NCBI GenBank assembly: GCA_904418995.1
Contig: CAJFQF010000006.1
Span: 1 to 64,000 of the forward strand
From: Heritagella_A intestinalis
Lineage (GTDB): Bacteria > Bacillota > Clostridia > Oscillospirales > Acutalibacteraceae
DNA: 64,000 bases
Reading direction: 5' to 3'
The notes beneath the pieces were generated by a model. That model was given only the letters and a program-made list of their open reading frames with translations, searched no databases and was not told the origin of the DNA. Shown here piece by piece: positions 52,036-60,783 of the stretch. Each line of letters begins with the position of its first letter. Position 1 is the first letter of the stretch. The translations under genes were made by a program, and so were the position numbers.

Positions 52036-54477
52036 TTATTCGGGACGATATTCCTCCATCATATAGGCTTCCAGAATATCCCCTTCCTTGATATCGGAAA
52101 AACGCTCCAGGCAGATGCCGCAGTCGTAACCGTCGGCCACTTCCTTCACGTCGTCCTTAAAGCGGCGCAGAGACGCCACCTTGTCGTCGGCAATGATAAT
52201 GCCGTCGCGGACCACCCGAACCTGGGCGCTGCGGGTGATCTTGCCGCTGGTAACGTGGGCTCCGATGACAATACCCACATTGGAGATCTTGTAGGTTTCG
52301 CGACACTCGGCGCGGCCCAGGGCCACTTCCCGGAACTTGGGAGCCAGCATACCCTTCATAGCGGACTCGATCTCCTCAATGCAGTCGTAGATAATGCGGT
52401 ACAGGCGCATATCCACGCCGTCGCGCTTGGCGTTCTCCTCGGCCACCGGGTCGGGACGCACATTGAAGCCCACGATAATGGCGTTGGAGGCGTTGGCCAG
52501 CATGACGTCGCTCTCGTTGATGGCGCCCACAGCCCCGTGAATGACATGGACCCGCACTTCCTCGTTGGAGAGCTTCTCCAGAGACTGGCGCACGGCTTCC
52601 ACAGAGCCCTGCACATCGGCCTTGACGATAATCTTCAGTTCCTTCATATCGCCCTGCTGCATCTGGTCAAAGAGGTTATCCAGAGTGACCTTAGTCTGGG
52701 CATTGAAGGCCTCTTCCTTCTGCTCGTTAATGCGCTGTTCCACCAGCTCACGGGCCAGGCGCTCATCGGAAACGGCGTTGAGAATATCGCCGCCGGTGGG
52801 CACTTCGTTGAGGCCGGTGATCTCCACAGGAACCGAGGGGCCGGCTTCGGACACCTTGCGGCCCTTATCGTCCATCATGGCCCGGACACGGCCCACCGTG
52901 GTACCGGCAACCACTACGTCGCCGGTGTGGAGGGTGCCGTTCTGCACCAACACTGTGGCAATGGGGCCGCGGCCCTTATCCAGACGGGCTTCCACAACGG
53001 TGCCCTTGGCGGCACGGTCGGGGTTGGCCTTGAGCTCCTTCATGTCGGCCACCAGCAGGATCATTTCCAGCAGGTCGTCAATGCCCTGCTTCTGCTTGGC
53101 GGAAACCGGGATGCAGGGGGTGTCGCCGCCCCACTCTTCGGGCACCAGCTCGTATTCCGTCAGCTGCTGCTTTACCAGATCCGGGTTAGCGCCGGGTTTA
53201 TCCATTTTGTTGATAGCCACAATAATGGAGACCCCTGCCGCCTTGGCGTGGTTGATGGCTTCCACGGTCTGGGGCATAATGCCGTCGTCAGCAGCCACTA
53301 CCAGCACGGCAATGTCCGTTACCTGAGCGCCGCGGGCGCGCATGGTGGTGAAGGCCGCGTGGCCGGGGGTGTCCAGGAAGGTGATGTCCCGGTCGTCAAT
53401 CTTTACCCGGTATGCGCCGATGTGCTGGGTAATGCCGCCGGCCTCGCTGGCGGTGACGTTGGCGTGACGGATGGCGTCCAGCAGGCTGGTCTTGCCGTGG
53501 TCAACGTGGCCCATAACCACCACAACGGGGGCGCGGGGAATCAGGTTGCTGTCGTCGTCTTCGCTGTCGTCGATAATGCGCTCTTCGATGGTGACAACCA
53601 CTTCCTTTTCCACCTTGGCGTGGAATTCCATGGCTACCAGGCTGGCGGTGTCGAAGTCGATGACATCGTTGACCGTGGCCATGGTGCCCATCATCATGAG
53701 CTTCTTAATAACCTCGGCGGCGGTAGCCTTCAGACGCAGGGCCAGCTCACCCACGGTAATCTCATCGGGAATCTGCACAGTGATGGGCTTCGCCTTGCGC
53801 TCCATGGCGATACGGCGCAGACGCTCTGCCTCGGTTTCCTTGCGGGAGTTGCGGGGCTTGCCCCGGCGCTGGCTCCGCTGGGTGATCTTCTGCTTCTGCA
53901 CCGTGTTGTCCGTACGGACCTTTTCGGAAGCCAGGCGGTCATATTTTTCGTTATAGCGCTCAATGTCCACATTGGAGGCCCGGGTGTCTACCAGACGGCT
54001 GGTAGAACGCTGGATGGAACCGGAAGTGGAAGGGGTTTCCTGGGGCTGAGCCGGCTGAGACTTGGGAGCCTGGGGCTTTTGCTGGCCGCCTTTGGCTGCC
54101 GGGGCAGCGCTGGCGCGGTTGTCAGAGCGTTTTTTCTGCTGCTGAGCCTGGCCGTTGTTCTGACCGGCCTTTGCCCCAGCGGCTTTTTTGCCCTGCTGGT
54201 TCTGCTGGCCTTGCTGCCGGCGGGGTTCTTCCTGCCGGGGAGCGGCTGCCGCAGCCTGGGGCTTGGGGTCGGGCTGGTTGTCGGCAAAGTATTCGTCCAG
54301 GCTTGCCAGTTCCCGCTCCTGGGTGAAGCTGTCCAGTACTACGTCCAGTTCATCTTCTGTCAGGGCGGTCATATATTTCTTGGTGGTGTCACAGTGCTTT
54401 TGCAGCTGTTCAATTACAAATTTATTGGGCACGTTCAGGTCCTTGGCCACTTCGTGCACCCGATATTTAATCATCAT
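52036..54477 (-). CDS. infB: Translation initiation factor IF-2
   Basis: An 813-residue GTPase that places initiator tRNA on the 30S. The N-terminal IF2_N domain begins IKYRVHEVAKDLNVPNKFVIEQL. A long Gln/Ala/Lys/Pro-rich linker follows (about 70-175), then a second IF2_N (ITVGELALRLKATAAEVIKKLMMMG), the G domain (VVVMGHVDHGKTSLLDAIRHA, DTPGHAAFTTMRARG, NKMDKP) and the domain III-IV region ending GDILEAYMMEEYRPE. The ATG pair at 54477/54474 overlaps the ylxQ stop. A weak stem (GGGAG...CTCCC, about 51992-52021) follows it. Confidence 0.97.
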   Translation of the reverse strand: MMIKYRVHEVAKDLNVPNKFVIEQLQKHCDTTKKYMTALTEDELDVVLDSFTQERELASLDEYFADNQPDPKPQAAAAAPRQEEPRRQQGQQNQQGKKAAGAKAGQNNGQAQQQKKRSDNRASAAPAAKGGQQKPQAPKSQPAQPQETPSTSGSIQRSTSRLVDTRASNVDIERYNEKYDRLASEKVRTDNTVQKQKITQRSQRRGKPRNSRKETEAERLRRIAMERKAKPITVQIPDEITVGELALRLKATAAEVIKKLMMMGTMATVNDVIDFDTASLVAMEFHAKVEKEVVVTIEERIIDDSEDDDSNLIPRAPVVVVMGHVDHGKTSLLDAIRHANVTASEAGGITQHIGAYRVKIDDRDITFLDTPGHAAFTTMRARGAQVTDIAVLVVAADDGIMPQTVEAINHAKAAGVSIIVAINKMDKPGANPDLVKQQLTEYELVPEEWGGDTPCIPVSAKQKQGIDDLLEMILLVADMKELKANPDRAAKGTVVEARLDKGRGPIATVLVQNGTLHTGDVVVAGTTVGRVRAMMDDKGRKVSEAGPSVPVEITGLNEVPTGGDILNAVSDERLARELVEQRINEQKEEAFNAQTKVTLDNLFDQMQQGDMKELKIIVKADVQGSVEAVRQSLEKLSNEEVRVHVIHGAVGAINESDVMLANASNAIIVGFNVRPDPVAEENAKRDGVDMRLYRIIYDCIEEIESAMKGMLAPKFREVALGRAECRETYKISNVGIVIGAHVTSGKITRSAQVRVVRDGIIIADDKVASLRRFKDDVKEVADGYDCGICLERFSDIKEGDILEAYMMEEYRPE

Positions 54478-54809
54478 ACGGATTCCCTACCTTTCTCTGC
54501 GTCGGCCTCCTGTATCCGGGCTTTTAAAGCTTTGGCAAAGCCTTCGTCCAGGACAGCTACAATACCGGCCTTCTTTCCGATTGCCTGGCTGACGCTCTCT
54601 ATGGTCTCATGGATCACAAGGACCGGCGTTTCTGCCCGCTCTGCGGAAAACCGTACTCCCGCAGCGGTTTTGGCGGAAATGTCCTCCGCCACCAGGACCA
54701 GATACGCCTTTCCCTTCCGGAGGGATTCCTCCACCGCGTCCCGGCCCCAGGAGAGTTTCCCGGCCCGTCGGGCGATTCCCAGAAGAGAGAGCAGCCTATT
54801 TATGTTCAC
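54474..54809 (-). CDS. ylxQ: L7Ae/YlxQ-family ribosomal or RNA-binding protein
   Basis: A 111-residue protein of the L7Ae/L30e/Gadd45 fold: INRLLSLLGIARRAGKLSWGRDAVEESLRKGKAYLVLVAEDIS, then TPVLVIHETIESVSQAIGKKAGIVAVLDEGFAKAL. Homologues bind kink-turn RNA; the YlxQ role is not settled. GTG at 54809 overlaps the ylxR stop (GTGA) and its stop overlaps infB, so the three genes are tightly coupled. Confidence 0.92.
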   Translation of the reverse strand: MNINRLLSLLGIARRAGKLSWGRDAVEESLRKGKAYLVLVAEDISAKTAAGVRFSAERAETPVLVIHETIESVSQAIGKKAGIVAVLDEGFAKALKARIQEADAEKGRESV

Positions 54810-55102
54810 GGTTGAATCTCCTCCTCCATGCGGTCATAGACCTTTTCCGGAATTTTACAGGAGAAAGCCTTTTCAAACCGCCGGGCTTTCCGGGCGGCCC
54901 GCAGACAGTCCACGTTCCGGCACACATAAGCGCCCCTGCCCGGCTTGCGTCCGCTCAGGTCCAGGGAAACCTCCCCCGCCTGGATTATATTGCCGTCTGC
55001 GTCTTTCTGGTCCGGGCCTTTGACCACCCGCACCAATTCCCGTTTGGGCTTCATTTCTCCGCATCCGGTACACATCCGCATGGGAACGCGTTTCTGCCGC
55101 AT
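54806..55102 (-). CDS. ylxR: YlxR/RnpM (DUF448) RNA-binding protein
   Basis: A 98-residue DUF448 protein: RQKRVPMRMCTGCGEMKPKRELVRVV, with the CxxC, then LDLSGRKPGRGAYVCRNVDCLRAARKARRFEKAF. Homologues bind RNA, and one in B. subtilis was reported to modulate RNase P (RnpM). ATG at 55102 is taken because AAGGAGG lies six bases before it; the frame is open seven codons further. Confidence 0.92.
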   Translation of the reverse strand: MRQKRVPMRMCTGCGEMKPKRELVRVVKGPDQKDADGNIIQAGEVSLDLSGRKPGRGAYVCRNVDCLRAARKARRFEKAFSCKIPEKVYDRMEEEIQP

Positions 55103-55147
55103 AAGCATCCTCCTTCTGACCATGATTTGTTTTGTGGGGGAATGGGA

Positions 55148-56203
55148 TTAGGCCTCGTCTTCCCCGTAGAAGCCGCTTTCCGGCTTAATGTCGATTTTCC
55201 ACCCGGTGAGGCGGGCTGCCAGACGGGCGTTCTGCCCCTTGTTGCCGATGGCCAGGGAAAGCTGGCTGTCCGGTACCGTTACCCGGCAGGCGTGGGTGCC
55301 GTCCTCGGCCAAGTCCACTGCCAGGACTTCGGCGGGAGAAAGGGCGGAAGCGATAAACTTGGCGGGGTCGTCGCTGTATTCCACGATGTCGATTTTTTCG
55401 CCGCCCAGCTCGTTGACAATGCTGCTGACCCGGGAGCCCCGAGCGCCGATGCAGGCGCCTACTGCGTCCACATCCGGGTTGTGGCTGATGACCGCCAGCT
55501 TGGTGCGGGAGCCGGCCTCACGGGAAACCGCCTTGATTTCCACAGTGCCGTCATAGATTTCGGGGACCTCTGTTTCAAACAGGCGCTTCACCAGGTCCGG
55601 GTGGGTGCGAGAGATAACAGCCCGGGGGCCGCGTTCGCTTTCCTTGACGTCCACCACATAGACCTTGATATAGTCGCCTTCCTTGAGGTTTTCATCGCCT
55701 ACCTGTTCGTTGTGGGGCAAAACAGCCTCCGCCTTGCCAATGCGCAGGGTGGCCGAGCCGGTACGGGGGTCAATGCGCTCTACCAGCGCACTGACCAGTT
55801 CCTGATGCTTGCTCTGGAATTCCTGCATCATCTGACCCCGCTCGCCATCCCGGATGCCCTGGCGGATAATATTCCGGGCGGTCTGGGCGGCAATCCGGCC
55901 AAACTGCTTGGTGTCCAGACGGGTGCCCACTACGCCGCCAATTTGAATGGTGGGGGAAATCTTCCGGGCCTTTTCCAGAGAAATTTCCGTGTTGGGGTCC
56001 ATGACTTCTTCTACTACGGTCTTTTTGAGAAATACCTCAAATTTGCCGGTAGTGTCGTCCATGTTGATAATCACGTCTTCCGTACCATAGCTGTTTTTGC
56101 AGGCGGTAATGATTGCCTTGCGGATTTTATCCATCATAAAATCCACCGGAATGCCCCGCTCTTTTTCCAACAGCTGCAGGGCCTCAAATACTTCGTTGTT
56201 CAT
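55148..56203 (-). CDS. nusA: Transcription termination/antitermination protein NusA
   Basis: A 351-residue NusA. The N-terminal RNAP-binding domain begins MNNEVFEALQLLEKERGIPVDFMMDKI. S1 (about 130-200, GSATLRIGKAEAVLPHNEQVG...) and two KH domains follow, with LAVISHNPDVDAVGACIGARGSRVSSIVNELGGEKIDIVEYS and VPDSQLSLAIGNKGQNARLAARLTGWKIDIK. The short Firmicutes form lacks the E. coli acidic repeats. ATG at 56203 has GGAGG nine bases upstream, while an ATG at 56212 is adjacent to it. The rimP stop precedes it by one base. Confidence 0.96.
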   Translation of the reverse strand: MNNEVFEALQLLEKERGIPVDFMMDKIRKAIITACKNSYGTEDVIINMDDTTGKFEVFLKKTVVEEVMDPNTEISLEKARKISPTIQIGGVVGTRLDTKQFGRIAAQTARNIIRQGIRDGERGQMMQEFQSKHQELVSALVERIDPRTGSATLRIGKAEAVLPHNEQVGDENLKEGDYIKVYVVDVKESERGPRAVISRTHPDLVKRLFETEVPEIYDGTVEIKAVSREAGSRTKLAVISHNPDVDAVGACIGARGSRVSSIVNELGGEKIDIVEYSDDPAKFIASALSPAEVLAVDLAEDGTHACRVTVPDSQLSLAIGNKGQNARLAARLTGWKIDIKPESGFYGEDEA

Positions 56204-56204
56204 A

Positions 56205-56723
56205 TCACGCATCCTCCAGAAAATCTTCCTCCATCACCCGCACGGACACCAGGTCCCCAGGGGCAATGGTGGTGGTTTCGGCTTCATCTTCTCCTGTTTG
56301 CAGGGTTACGCTCCCATCGTCGTTGCGGGCGCGCAGGATTCCCCCCACCTCCCGGGTGCCGTCCGGCAGGGGTCGGATGAGCTTGGCGATGACAAAGCAG
56401 TCCAGAAACGCCTCAAAGTGTTCGGGCCGGGTCAGCTCCCGGTTAATGCCCGGGGAGCTCACCTCCAGGCAGTAGCTGCCGTCAATGGGGTCCAGCTCAT
56501 CCAGCGGGCCGTTGACGGCGCGGCTCATGGCCTCGCAGTCCTCAATGCCCACACCTTCTGGCTTGTCAATGAAAATCCGCAGATACCACAGGGCGCCCTC
56601 CTTGACAAAACGGACGTCCCATACGGTCAGGCCCAGGCCTTCGGCAATGGGCTGGGCCAGCTTCCACACAGCTGCCGCAGTGCCTCCCTGGCGTTTCTTT
56701 TTGTTTTTTTTGCTGTCTGCCAA
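56205..56723 (-). CDS. rimP: Ribosome maturation factor RimP
   Basis: A 172-residue 30S-maturation factor: VWKLAQPIAEGLGLTVWDVRFVKEGALWYLRIFIDKPEGVGIEDCEAMSRAVNGPLDELDPIDGSYCLEVSSPGINRELTRPEHFEAF, an intact RimP_N and RimP_C. The TTG at 56723 is preferred because GAGGTGA sits just before it; a longer frame runs up to 56765 but has no ribosome site. It is the first gene of the nusA-infB operon behind its own promoter. Confidence 0.93.
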   Translation of the reverse strand: MADSKKNKKKRQGGTAAAVWKLAQPIAEGLGLTVWDVRFVKEGALWYLRIFIDKPEGVGIEDCEAMSRAVNGPLDELDPIDGSYCLEVSSPGINRELTRPEHFEAFLDCFVIAKLIRPLPDGTREVGGILRARNDDGSVTLQTGEDEAETTTIAPGDLVSVRVMEEDFLEDA

Positions 56724-56794
56724 ATCATTCACCTCTAATACAAACAAAAGAGCGGGTCGCCCCACTCTTTTATCCTCATCCTATACTTTTAATT

Positions 56795-56823
56795 ATTGTA
56801 TCACAAAGGCCCCTGGATTGCAA
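56795..56823 (-). promoter_or_regulatory. SigA-type promoter of the rimP-nusA-infB operon
   Basis: TTGCAA (56818-56823) and TACAAT (56795-56800) on the minus strand, with a 17-base spacer. Predicted start about 65 bases before rimP. Confidence 0.65.
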
Positions 56824-56837
56824 GAGTGCAAACCGCC

Positions 56838-56873
56838 GAAAAACGGGCTTTTTCCCGGTGGAAAGCCGTTTTT
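56838..56873 (-). terminator. Terminator of spoVT
   Basis: ACGGCTTT and AAAGCCCGT-type arms around an A/G-rich centre. On the minus strand it is followed by TTTTCGG. It separates spoVT from the rimP promoter. Confidence 0.6.
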
Positions 56874-56875
56874 TC

Positions 56876-57421
56876 TCAAGGCTCTTCCATTTGGCTGCCC
56901 AAAAAAGCGGCGGCGGCCTGTACCAGACGGGTGCGGGTCTCGCCGGGCTCCTGCTGGGGGCCCTCTTTATCCAGCAGGGCCACCGCCCCCAATACGTCCC
57001 CATTCGCCAGAACGGGATACATCACCGCCGCTGGGCGAGGCACCCCTTCCAGGGGAAGGAGCCGCTGGCCGTTGGGGGCCCAGGTATAATTCTTCCGGTT
57101 TTGGAGATACTGTTCCAGTTCCGGGGAAATGCGCCGCTCCATAACCTCCCGCTTGGAGATGCCCGCGGCGGCCACCACATGGTCGCTGTCACACACAATG
57201 GCCGGGCCTCCGGCCACTTGGAACAATACTTCGGCGCACTTGCCGGCCATAGAGGACAACTCTCCCACCGGGGAATACTTGCGGAAAATTACGCCGCCCT
57301 GGGCATCGGTGTAGATTTCCAGGGGGTCGCCCTCCCGGATGCGCAGGGTGCGCCGGATTTCTTTGGGTATAACAACGCGACCTAAGTCGTCGATTCTTCT
57401 GACAATTCCGGTTGCTTTCAT
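56876..57421 (-). CDS. spoVT: Stage V sporulation protein T (AbrB/SpoVT family regulator)
   Basis: A 181-residue transcription regulator. The N-terminal swapped-hairpin AbrB DNA-binding domain is KATGIVRRIDDLGRVVIPKEIRRTLRIREGDPLEIY. A GAF-like C-terminal domain follows (about 60-180), with VGELSSMAGKCAEVLFQVAGGPAIVCDSDHVVAAAG. SpoVT controls SigG-dependent forespore genes, so its presence supports a spore-former. ATG at 57421 starts the conserved MKATGIV. A promoter resembling a SigG site lies 140 bases upstream. Confidence 0.95.
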   Translation of the reverse strand: MKATGIVRRIDDLGRVVIPKEIRRTLRIREGDPLEIYTDAQGGVIFRKYSPVGELSSMAGKCAEVLFQVAGGPAIVCDSDHVVAAAGISKREVMERRISPELEQYLQNRKNYTWAPNGQRLLPLEGVPRPAAVMYPVLANGDVLGAVALLDKEGPQQEPGETRTRLVQAAAAFLGSQMEEP

Positions 57422-57562
57422 GGTTCTGACCATTCCTTTCTCTCCGAGATAGGGGAATCGTGCCGGTTCCGAAATTGCGCCCAGTCTTTGGCGCAAAGGC
57501 ACAACCCCAAGGCTGAAAACAACGCATCAGCCTTCTCCTCCGACAATAGGGTTTGTCAAAGG

Positions 57563-57591
57563 TAGTATCTGTCAAATCAGGAAAAGTATGC
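57563..57591 (-). promoter_or_regulatory. Candidate SigG/SigF-type promoter of spoVT
   Basis: GCATA (57587-57591) and GATACTA (57563-57569) on the minus strand, with a 17-base spacer. This resembles the forespore consensus GHATR-N17/18-CATNNTA, one mismatch in the -10. No good SigA site is seen there. Confidence 0.4.
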
Positions 57592-57618
57592 GGTAGAATT
57601 TTTGCATAAATTAAAGAA

Positions 57619-57648
57619 AAGGCCGCCTTCCAAAAAGAAAAGGCGGCG
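57619..57648 (-). terminator. Terminator of the ABC-transporter operon
   Basis: GCCGCCTT and AAGGCGGC arms with a 10-base A-rich loop. On the minus strand it is followed by CTTTTCTTTAAT. Confidence 0.8.
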
Positions 57649-57672
57649 AACTATCAAAATGTTTGGTGAAAA

Positions 57673-58335
57673 TTAGTCTTCTTCCTCGTAGGGGCGGAGA
57701 GCGCCGCTCTCCATGAGATAAATTTCATCGGAGAGCTCCTGGAGGGTGGGCAGGTCATGGCAGGAAATGAGCACCAGGGCCCCCCGCTCCCGCTGGTCGT
57801 GGAGAATCTCTTTGAGCATAGCCACGCCATCGCTGTCCAGGGCATTGGTGGGCTCGTCCAGAATGATGATATCCGGCTCCTCCATCACCGCTGCGGCAAT
57901 GCCCAGCCGCTGCTTCATGCCCAGAGAGTATTTCCGGTACTTCTTCTTGTCGTCGGGGTCCAGGCCCACCCGGGCAATGGTCTGGCGAATCTCCTCCGGG
58001 CCAACGCTGTGCTTGATGGAGGCCAGCAGCTTCAGGTTGTCAAACCCGGAATAGGCGTCCAGAAAGGCGGGGTTCTCAATGAGGATGCCCACGCTCTCCG
58101 GGAAGGTGATGTCCTTGCCCAGACGCTTGCCATTGATGACGATGCTCCCAGAGGTAGGGGTAATCAGGCCGCAGACCAGACGCATAAGCATGGTCTTGCC
58201 GGAACCGTTGACGCCCTTGAGGCCGGTGATCTTCCCCGACTCCAAATGAAGGGTGACATGGTCGATAATGCGCTTGCCTTTAATATCTTTTACCAGATCG
58301 GTGATTTCTATGGTGGTGGGGTTGGCGGTTTTCAT
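57673..58335 (-). CDS. ABC transporter ATP-binding protein
   Basis: A 220-residue ATPase. Walker A is GVNGSGKT (41-48), the signature is YSLGMKQRLG (136-145, an LSGGQ variant seen in lantibiotic and drug exporters), and Walker B is IIILDEP (156-162) followed by TNALDSDG. It energises the two permeases encoded just upstream. AGGAGAGG precedes the ATG, one base after the permease stop. Last gene of the operon. The group of DR-type exporters (immunity/BcrA type) fits best. Confidence 0.92.
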   Translation of the reverse strand: MKTANPTTIEITDLVKDIKGKRIIDHVTLHLESGKITGLKGVNGSGKTMLMRLVCGLITPTSGSIVINGKRLGKDITFPESVGILIENPAFLDAYSGFDNLKLLASIKHSVGPEEIRQTIARVGLDPDDKKKYRKYSLGMKQRLGIAAAVMEEPDIIILDEPTNALDSDGVAMLKEILHDQRERGALVLISCHDLPTLQELSDEIYLMESGALRPYEEED

Positions 58336-58336
58336 G

Positions 58337-59182
58337 TTAGCCCTCTCCTTTCAAAATATCTCGGCGCTGGAAGACCAGCCCGCCTACGATGACTGCAACA
58401 ACTAAGATAATCACGGAGACCAGCATCCCCGTATTGAGCCCCACGCCGTTAGCCATGACCATATGGCTGCGCAGGGGCATAGCGTAATTGCCGATGCAGA
58501 AGGGGGAAACATAATAGGCGGAGATCAACAGGATGGCCGCAGTGACAATATAGCTGTAAAACGGCTTGATAAATAGGGACAGGGTCATTTGGAAAAGGTT
58601 GAGGGCCGCCATGACTAGCAGCGGCAGCACCAATATCTGCGGGGTCAGGGTGGCGGGAGGCTGGTAATCCGGCACCATCTGGCAGATGGAGAAGATATCC
58701 GGGGAGAGCTCCATGGACAAGGAATTGCCCGTGACCAGGCACCCTACTGCGAAAATGGCCCACGCCAGCAGGAAAAAGGCCACCACAGAGGCCACATTCC
58801 AGACGCATTTGGAGAGCCACCACAGCTGCCGCCCGCCGGAACGAATGAGAATGTTCTGGCCGAATTCCTCCAGGTCGTTAAAGGGGTAATACAGGGTGAT
58901 GTAGGCCAGAAGCAGGTAGCTCAGCAGCCAGAAGGCCGGCAGACGGAAGGCGCTGCCCGGCTCGGGAATGTATTCATCCATGCCGCCAAAGGCATAGAGC
59001 AAGGTGTTGCCCAGAGTGGCCTGCACCGGCACCTCCGGCTTGGCCCCTACGTTATAGCTGTAAACGACAATATACGCGCTGACAAACATAATGCAGAAGG
59101 CCACCGCTGCGGCAATATAGCGCCGGTAAGTGGAGCGGAAGCCGTTTTTTAAATCGTACCAGAGGAGTTTACAAAACATCAT
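58337..59182 (-). CDS. ABC transporter permease (unknown substrate), second
   Basis: A 281-residue membrane protein with six predicted helices: near residues 20-45, 80-105, 120-150, 175-205, 210-235 and 250-275 (for example FWLLSYLLLAYITLYYPFND and MLVSVIILVVAVIVGGLVFQ). A loop in front of helix 2 holds EVPVQATLGNTLLYAFGG. It resembles ABC-2 permeases in layout only; no family motif is conclusive. It starts inside the end of the first permease gene (14-base overlap), so the two are translationally coupled and probably form a heterodimer. Confidence 0.78.
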   Translation of the reverse strand: MMFCKLLWYDLKNGFRSTYRRYIAAAVAFCIMFVSAYIVVYSYNVGAKPEVPVQATLGNTLLYAFGGMDEYIPEPGSAFRLPAFWLLSYLLLAYITLYYPFNDLEEFGQNILIRSGGRQLWWLSKCVWNVASVVAFFLLAWAIFAVGCLVTGNSLSMELSPDIFSICQMVPDYQPPATLTPQILVLPLLVMAALNLFQMTLSLFIKPFYSYIVTAAILLISAYYVSPFCIGNYAMPLRSHMVMANGVGLNTGMLVSVIILVVAVIVGGLVFQRRDILKGEG

Positions 59183-60038
59183 CTTTCGCCCCCTTAATCC
59201 AGGTGACCCCCAGAGTGAATACCAGCAGCAAAATCAGCCAGATGAGGATGGGCAGCCCCAGTACCGCGTTCATGGCGTATCCTCGGAGGAAATCCATGGG
59301 GGATATGGCGATAAAATCAGTAATGGTGCCCAGCACGTTATCCTGCAAATACTGGACGGCCAAGACCCCCAGGAAGGGCAGGAGAATCACGGCGAATTTG
59401 TTCTTGACGAAAAACGCCAATGCCACACAGGCGGCGGCAAACAGCCCGGCAAAGACAAAATCCAGCAGAATAATGCAACACACAAATACCACTGGAGCCC
59501 GGAAAAAAAGTTCCCGCAAAAAATGGGAATCCATAGTATAGTATATCCAATAAAATTGCTTGGGGAAATAGGCGGGGATAAAGCAGGCCACTGCCAGAAC
59601 ATTCAGTACCAGGGGAATGGCCACAGCCGCTCCGCCGGCCAAAAAGGTGGCGATGTATTTGGCCAGGAAATACTGGCTTTTCTTTGTGCTGCGGGAGACC
59701 ATCTGGGCCACATAGCCGGACTTGCGCTCCGTGCAATAGGACCAGCCATAGGCCAGCCCAGCCAGCAGGGGCAGCAACATATAGAACAATGCGGTCATGG
59801 GAAACTGATGGTCACTGCCAATCCAATTACTATATACAGTATTGATAGGATACATAGGATTGAAAGGCTCCCCTTCCAGAAGCTGTTCCGTCATGGCATT
59901 CATTTCCAGGCCGCGACAATAATTGGCGATATTCTGCCCCGCGCTGATCATGGCAATGATAATACCAATGGCCATAGAAATTAAAAACATCTTATTCGAA
60001 AAGGCTTTTTTTAGTTCAATTTTTAAAAGTGAGCCCAT
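59169..60038 (-). CDS. ABC transporter permease (ABC-2 type), first
   Basis: A 289-residue membrane protein with about six helices. The N-terminal LLKIELKKAFSNKMFLISMAIGIII and an adjacent large extracellular loop (about 40-95) are typical of ABC-2 exporters for peptides, antibiotics or lipids. YGWSYCTERKSGYVAQMVSRSTKKSQYFLAKYIATFLAGG is the conserved cytoplasmic coupling region. AAAGGAGTGAG precedes the ATG. It heads the transporter part of the operon. Substrate unknown, but the neighbours suggest the small secreted protein or a harmful peptide. Confidence 0.83.
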   Translation of the reverse strand: MGSLLKIELKKAFSNKMFLISMAIGIIIAMISAGQNIANYCRGLEMNAMTEQLLEGEPFNPMYPINTVYSNWIGSDHQFPMTALFYMLLPLLAGLAYGWSYCTERKSGYVAQMVSRSTKKSQYFLAKYIATFLAGGAAVAIPLVLNVLAVACFIPAYFPKQFYWIYYTMDSHFLRELFFRAPVVFVCCIILLDFVFAGLFAAACVALAFFVKNKFAVILLPFLGVLAVQYLQDNVLGTITDFIAISPMDFLRGYAMNAVLGLPILIWLILLLVFTLGVTWIKGAKDDVL

Positions 60039-60064
60039 TTTCTCACTCCTTTCTCACGGGTTCC

Positions 60065-60766
60065 TCACGGGGTCAGGGGGATGCTGTTCCCGTTGAGGCC
60101 GTCCCCCATCCCAATGTACAGGGCTAAGCCCTGGGTGTCATTGAGATAAGGCCCGGGGTTTTTGGCGTCCGGAACGGAATCATCCAGGCACCAGCCCAAC
60201 TGGAAGGTCCTTTCTTCCCCAGGGTCCAGCCAGTAGGAATAGTAGCGGTCCTCTACCTCCGGGTCGCCGCTAAAGTAGCAGGGAGGGGGAGAATAATAGC
60301 TGCCCTTCTCCTGATAGCTCTCTTCCAGGGTTCGATTGACCAGAATCACCTCTTCCATGGTGTCGTTGGTATCGCACTTGCTGCGCTCCGGGCCCTCCGT
60401 CTTTTTCACATGGATATCCACCAGGACAAAGTTTAAATCCGTGATATAATCTGCCAGGAAGTCCTTTTCCGGCAGGCCTGCGTCGGCGTAGGTATCAAAA
60501 ATCTGCACGTTCTCTACAGAAAATTCATAGGATATCGGATAGGATTCATTCTGATAGAAAGCGTAGGTCCGATAAGACAGGGTAATCCCTTGATAGGGCT
60601 TCTCCGGGTCGCTTTCCAAAGGGGTTTGGGAAGAGCCGCTTTCCTGCTGGGAGACCAAAACCCCTCCGTTGCCGGAATTGGCGTCGGATGGGGCCTGCTC
60701 CTGACAGGCAGTGGCGAAGAGCAGTAGCGCTGCCGCAGGAATGGCCCAAAATTTTTTCCAGTTCAT
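60065..60766 (-). CDS. Lipoprotein, third surface protein of the secretion operon
   Basis: A 233-residue protein. The signal peptide MNWKKFWAIPAAALLLFATAC ends in a lipobox Cys, so it should be lipid-anchored. The mature part (about 80-230) has VENVQIFDTYADAGLPEKD, NFVLVDIHVKKTEGPER, CYFSGDPEVEDRYYSYWLDPGEERTFQLGW, and is clearly paralogous to the lipoprotein at 61406 (VTGAQVFDTFEDSGIP, FVLVDVTIKETEGPAER, SYFSGHEA, FWLEPGEEQEYQVGF). The shape suggests an immunoglobulin-like beta sandwich (DUF4352/DUF5067-like), but I do not assign a family. AAGGA precedes the ATG. Confidence 0.75.
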   Translation of the reverse strand: MNWKKFWAIPAAALLLFATACQEQAPSDANSGNGGVLVSQQESGSSQTPLESDPEKPYQGITLSYRTYAFYQNESYPISYEFSVENVQIFDTYADAGLPEKDFLADYITDLNFVLVDIHVKKTEGPERSKCDTNDTMEEVILVNRTLEESYQEKGSYYSPPPCYFSGDPEVEDRYYSYWLDPGEERTFQLGWCLDDSVPDAKNPGPYLNDTQGLALYIGMGDGLNGNSIPLTP

Positions 60767-60783
60767 ACAATCAATCCTTCAGT

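Noticed and set aside
53988..54287. Apparent short-repeat region of the infB linker considered as a repeat element
   Set aside because: It is coding low-complexity sequence (Gln/Ala/Pro/Lys) typical of the IF-2 linker, not a DNA repeat array.
52255..55023. Plus-strand open frame (922 codons) antisense to infB/ylxQ
   Set aside because: It shadows IF-2, whose GTPase motifs are unmistakable. No ribosome site or domain on the plus strand.
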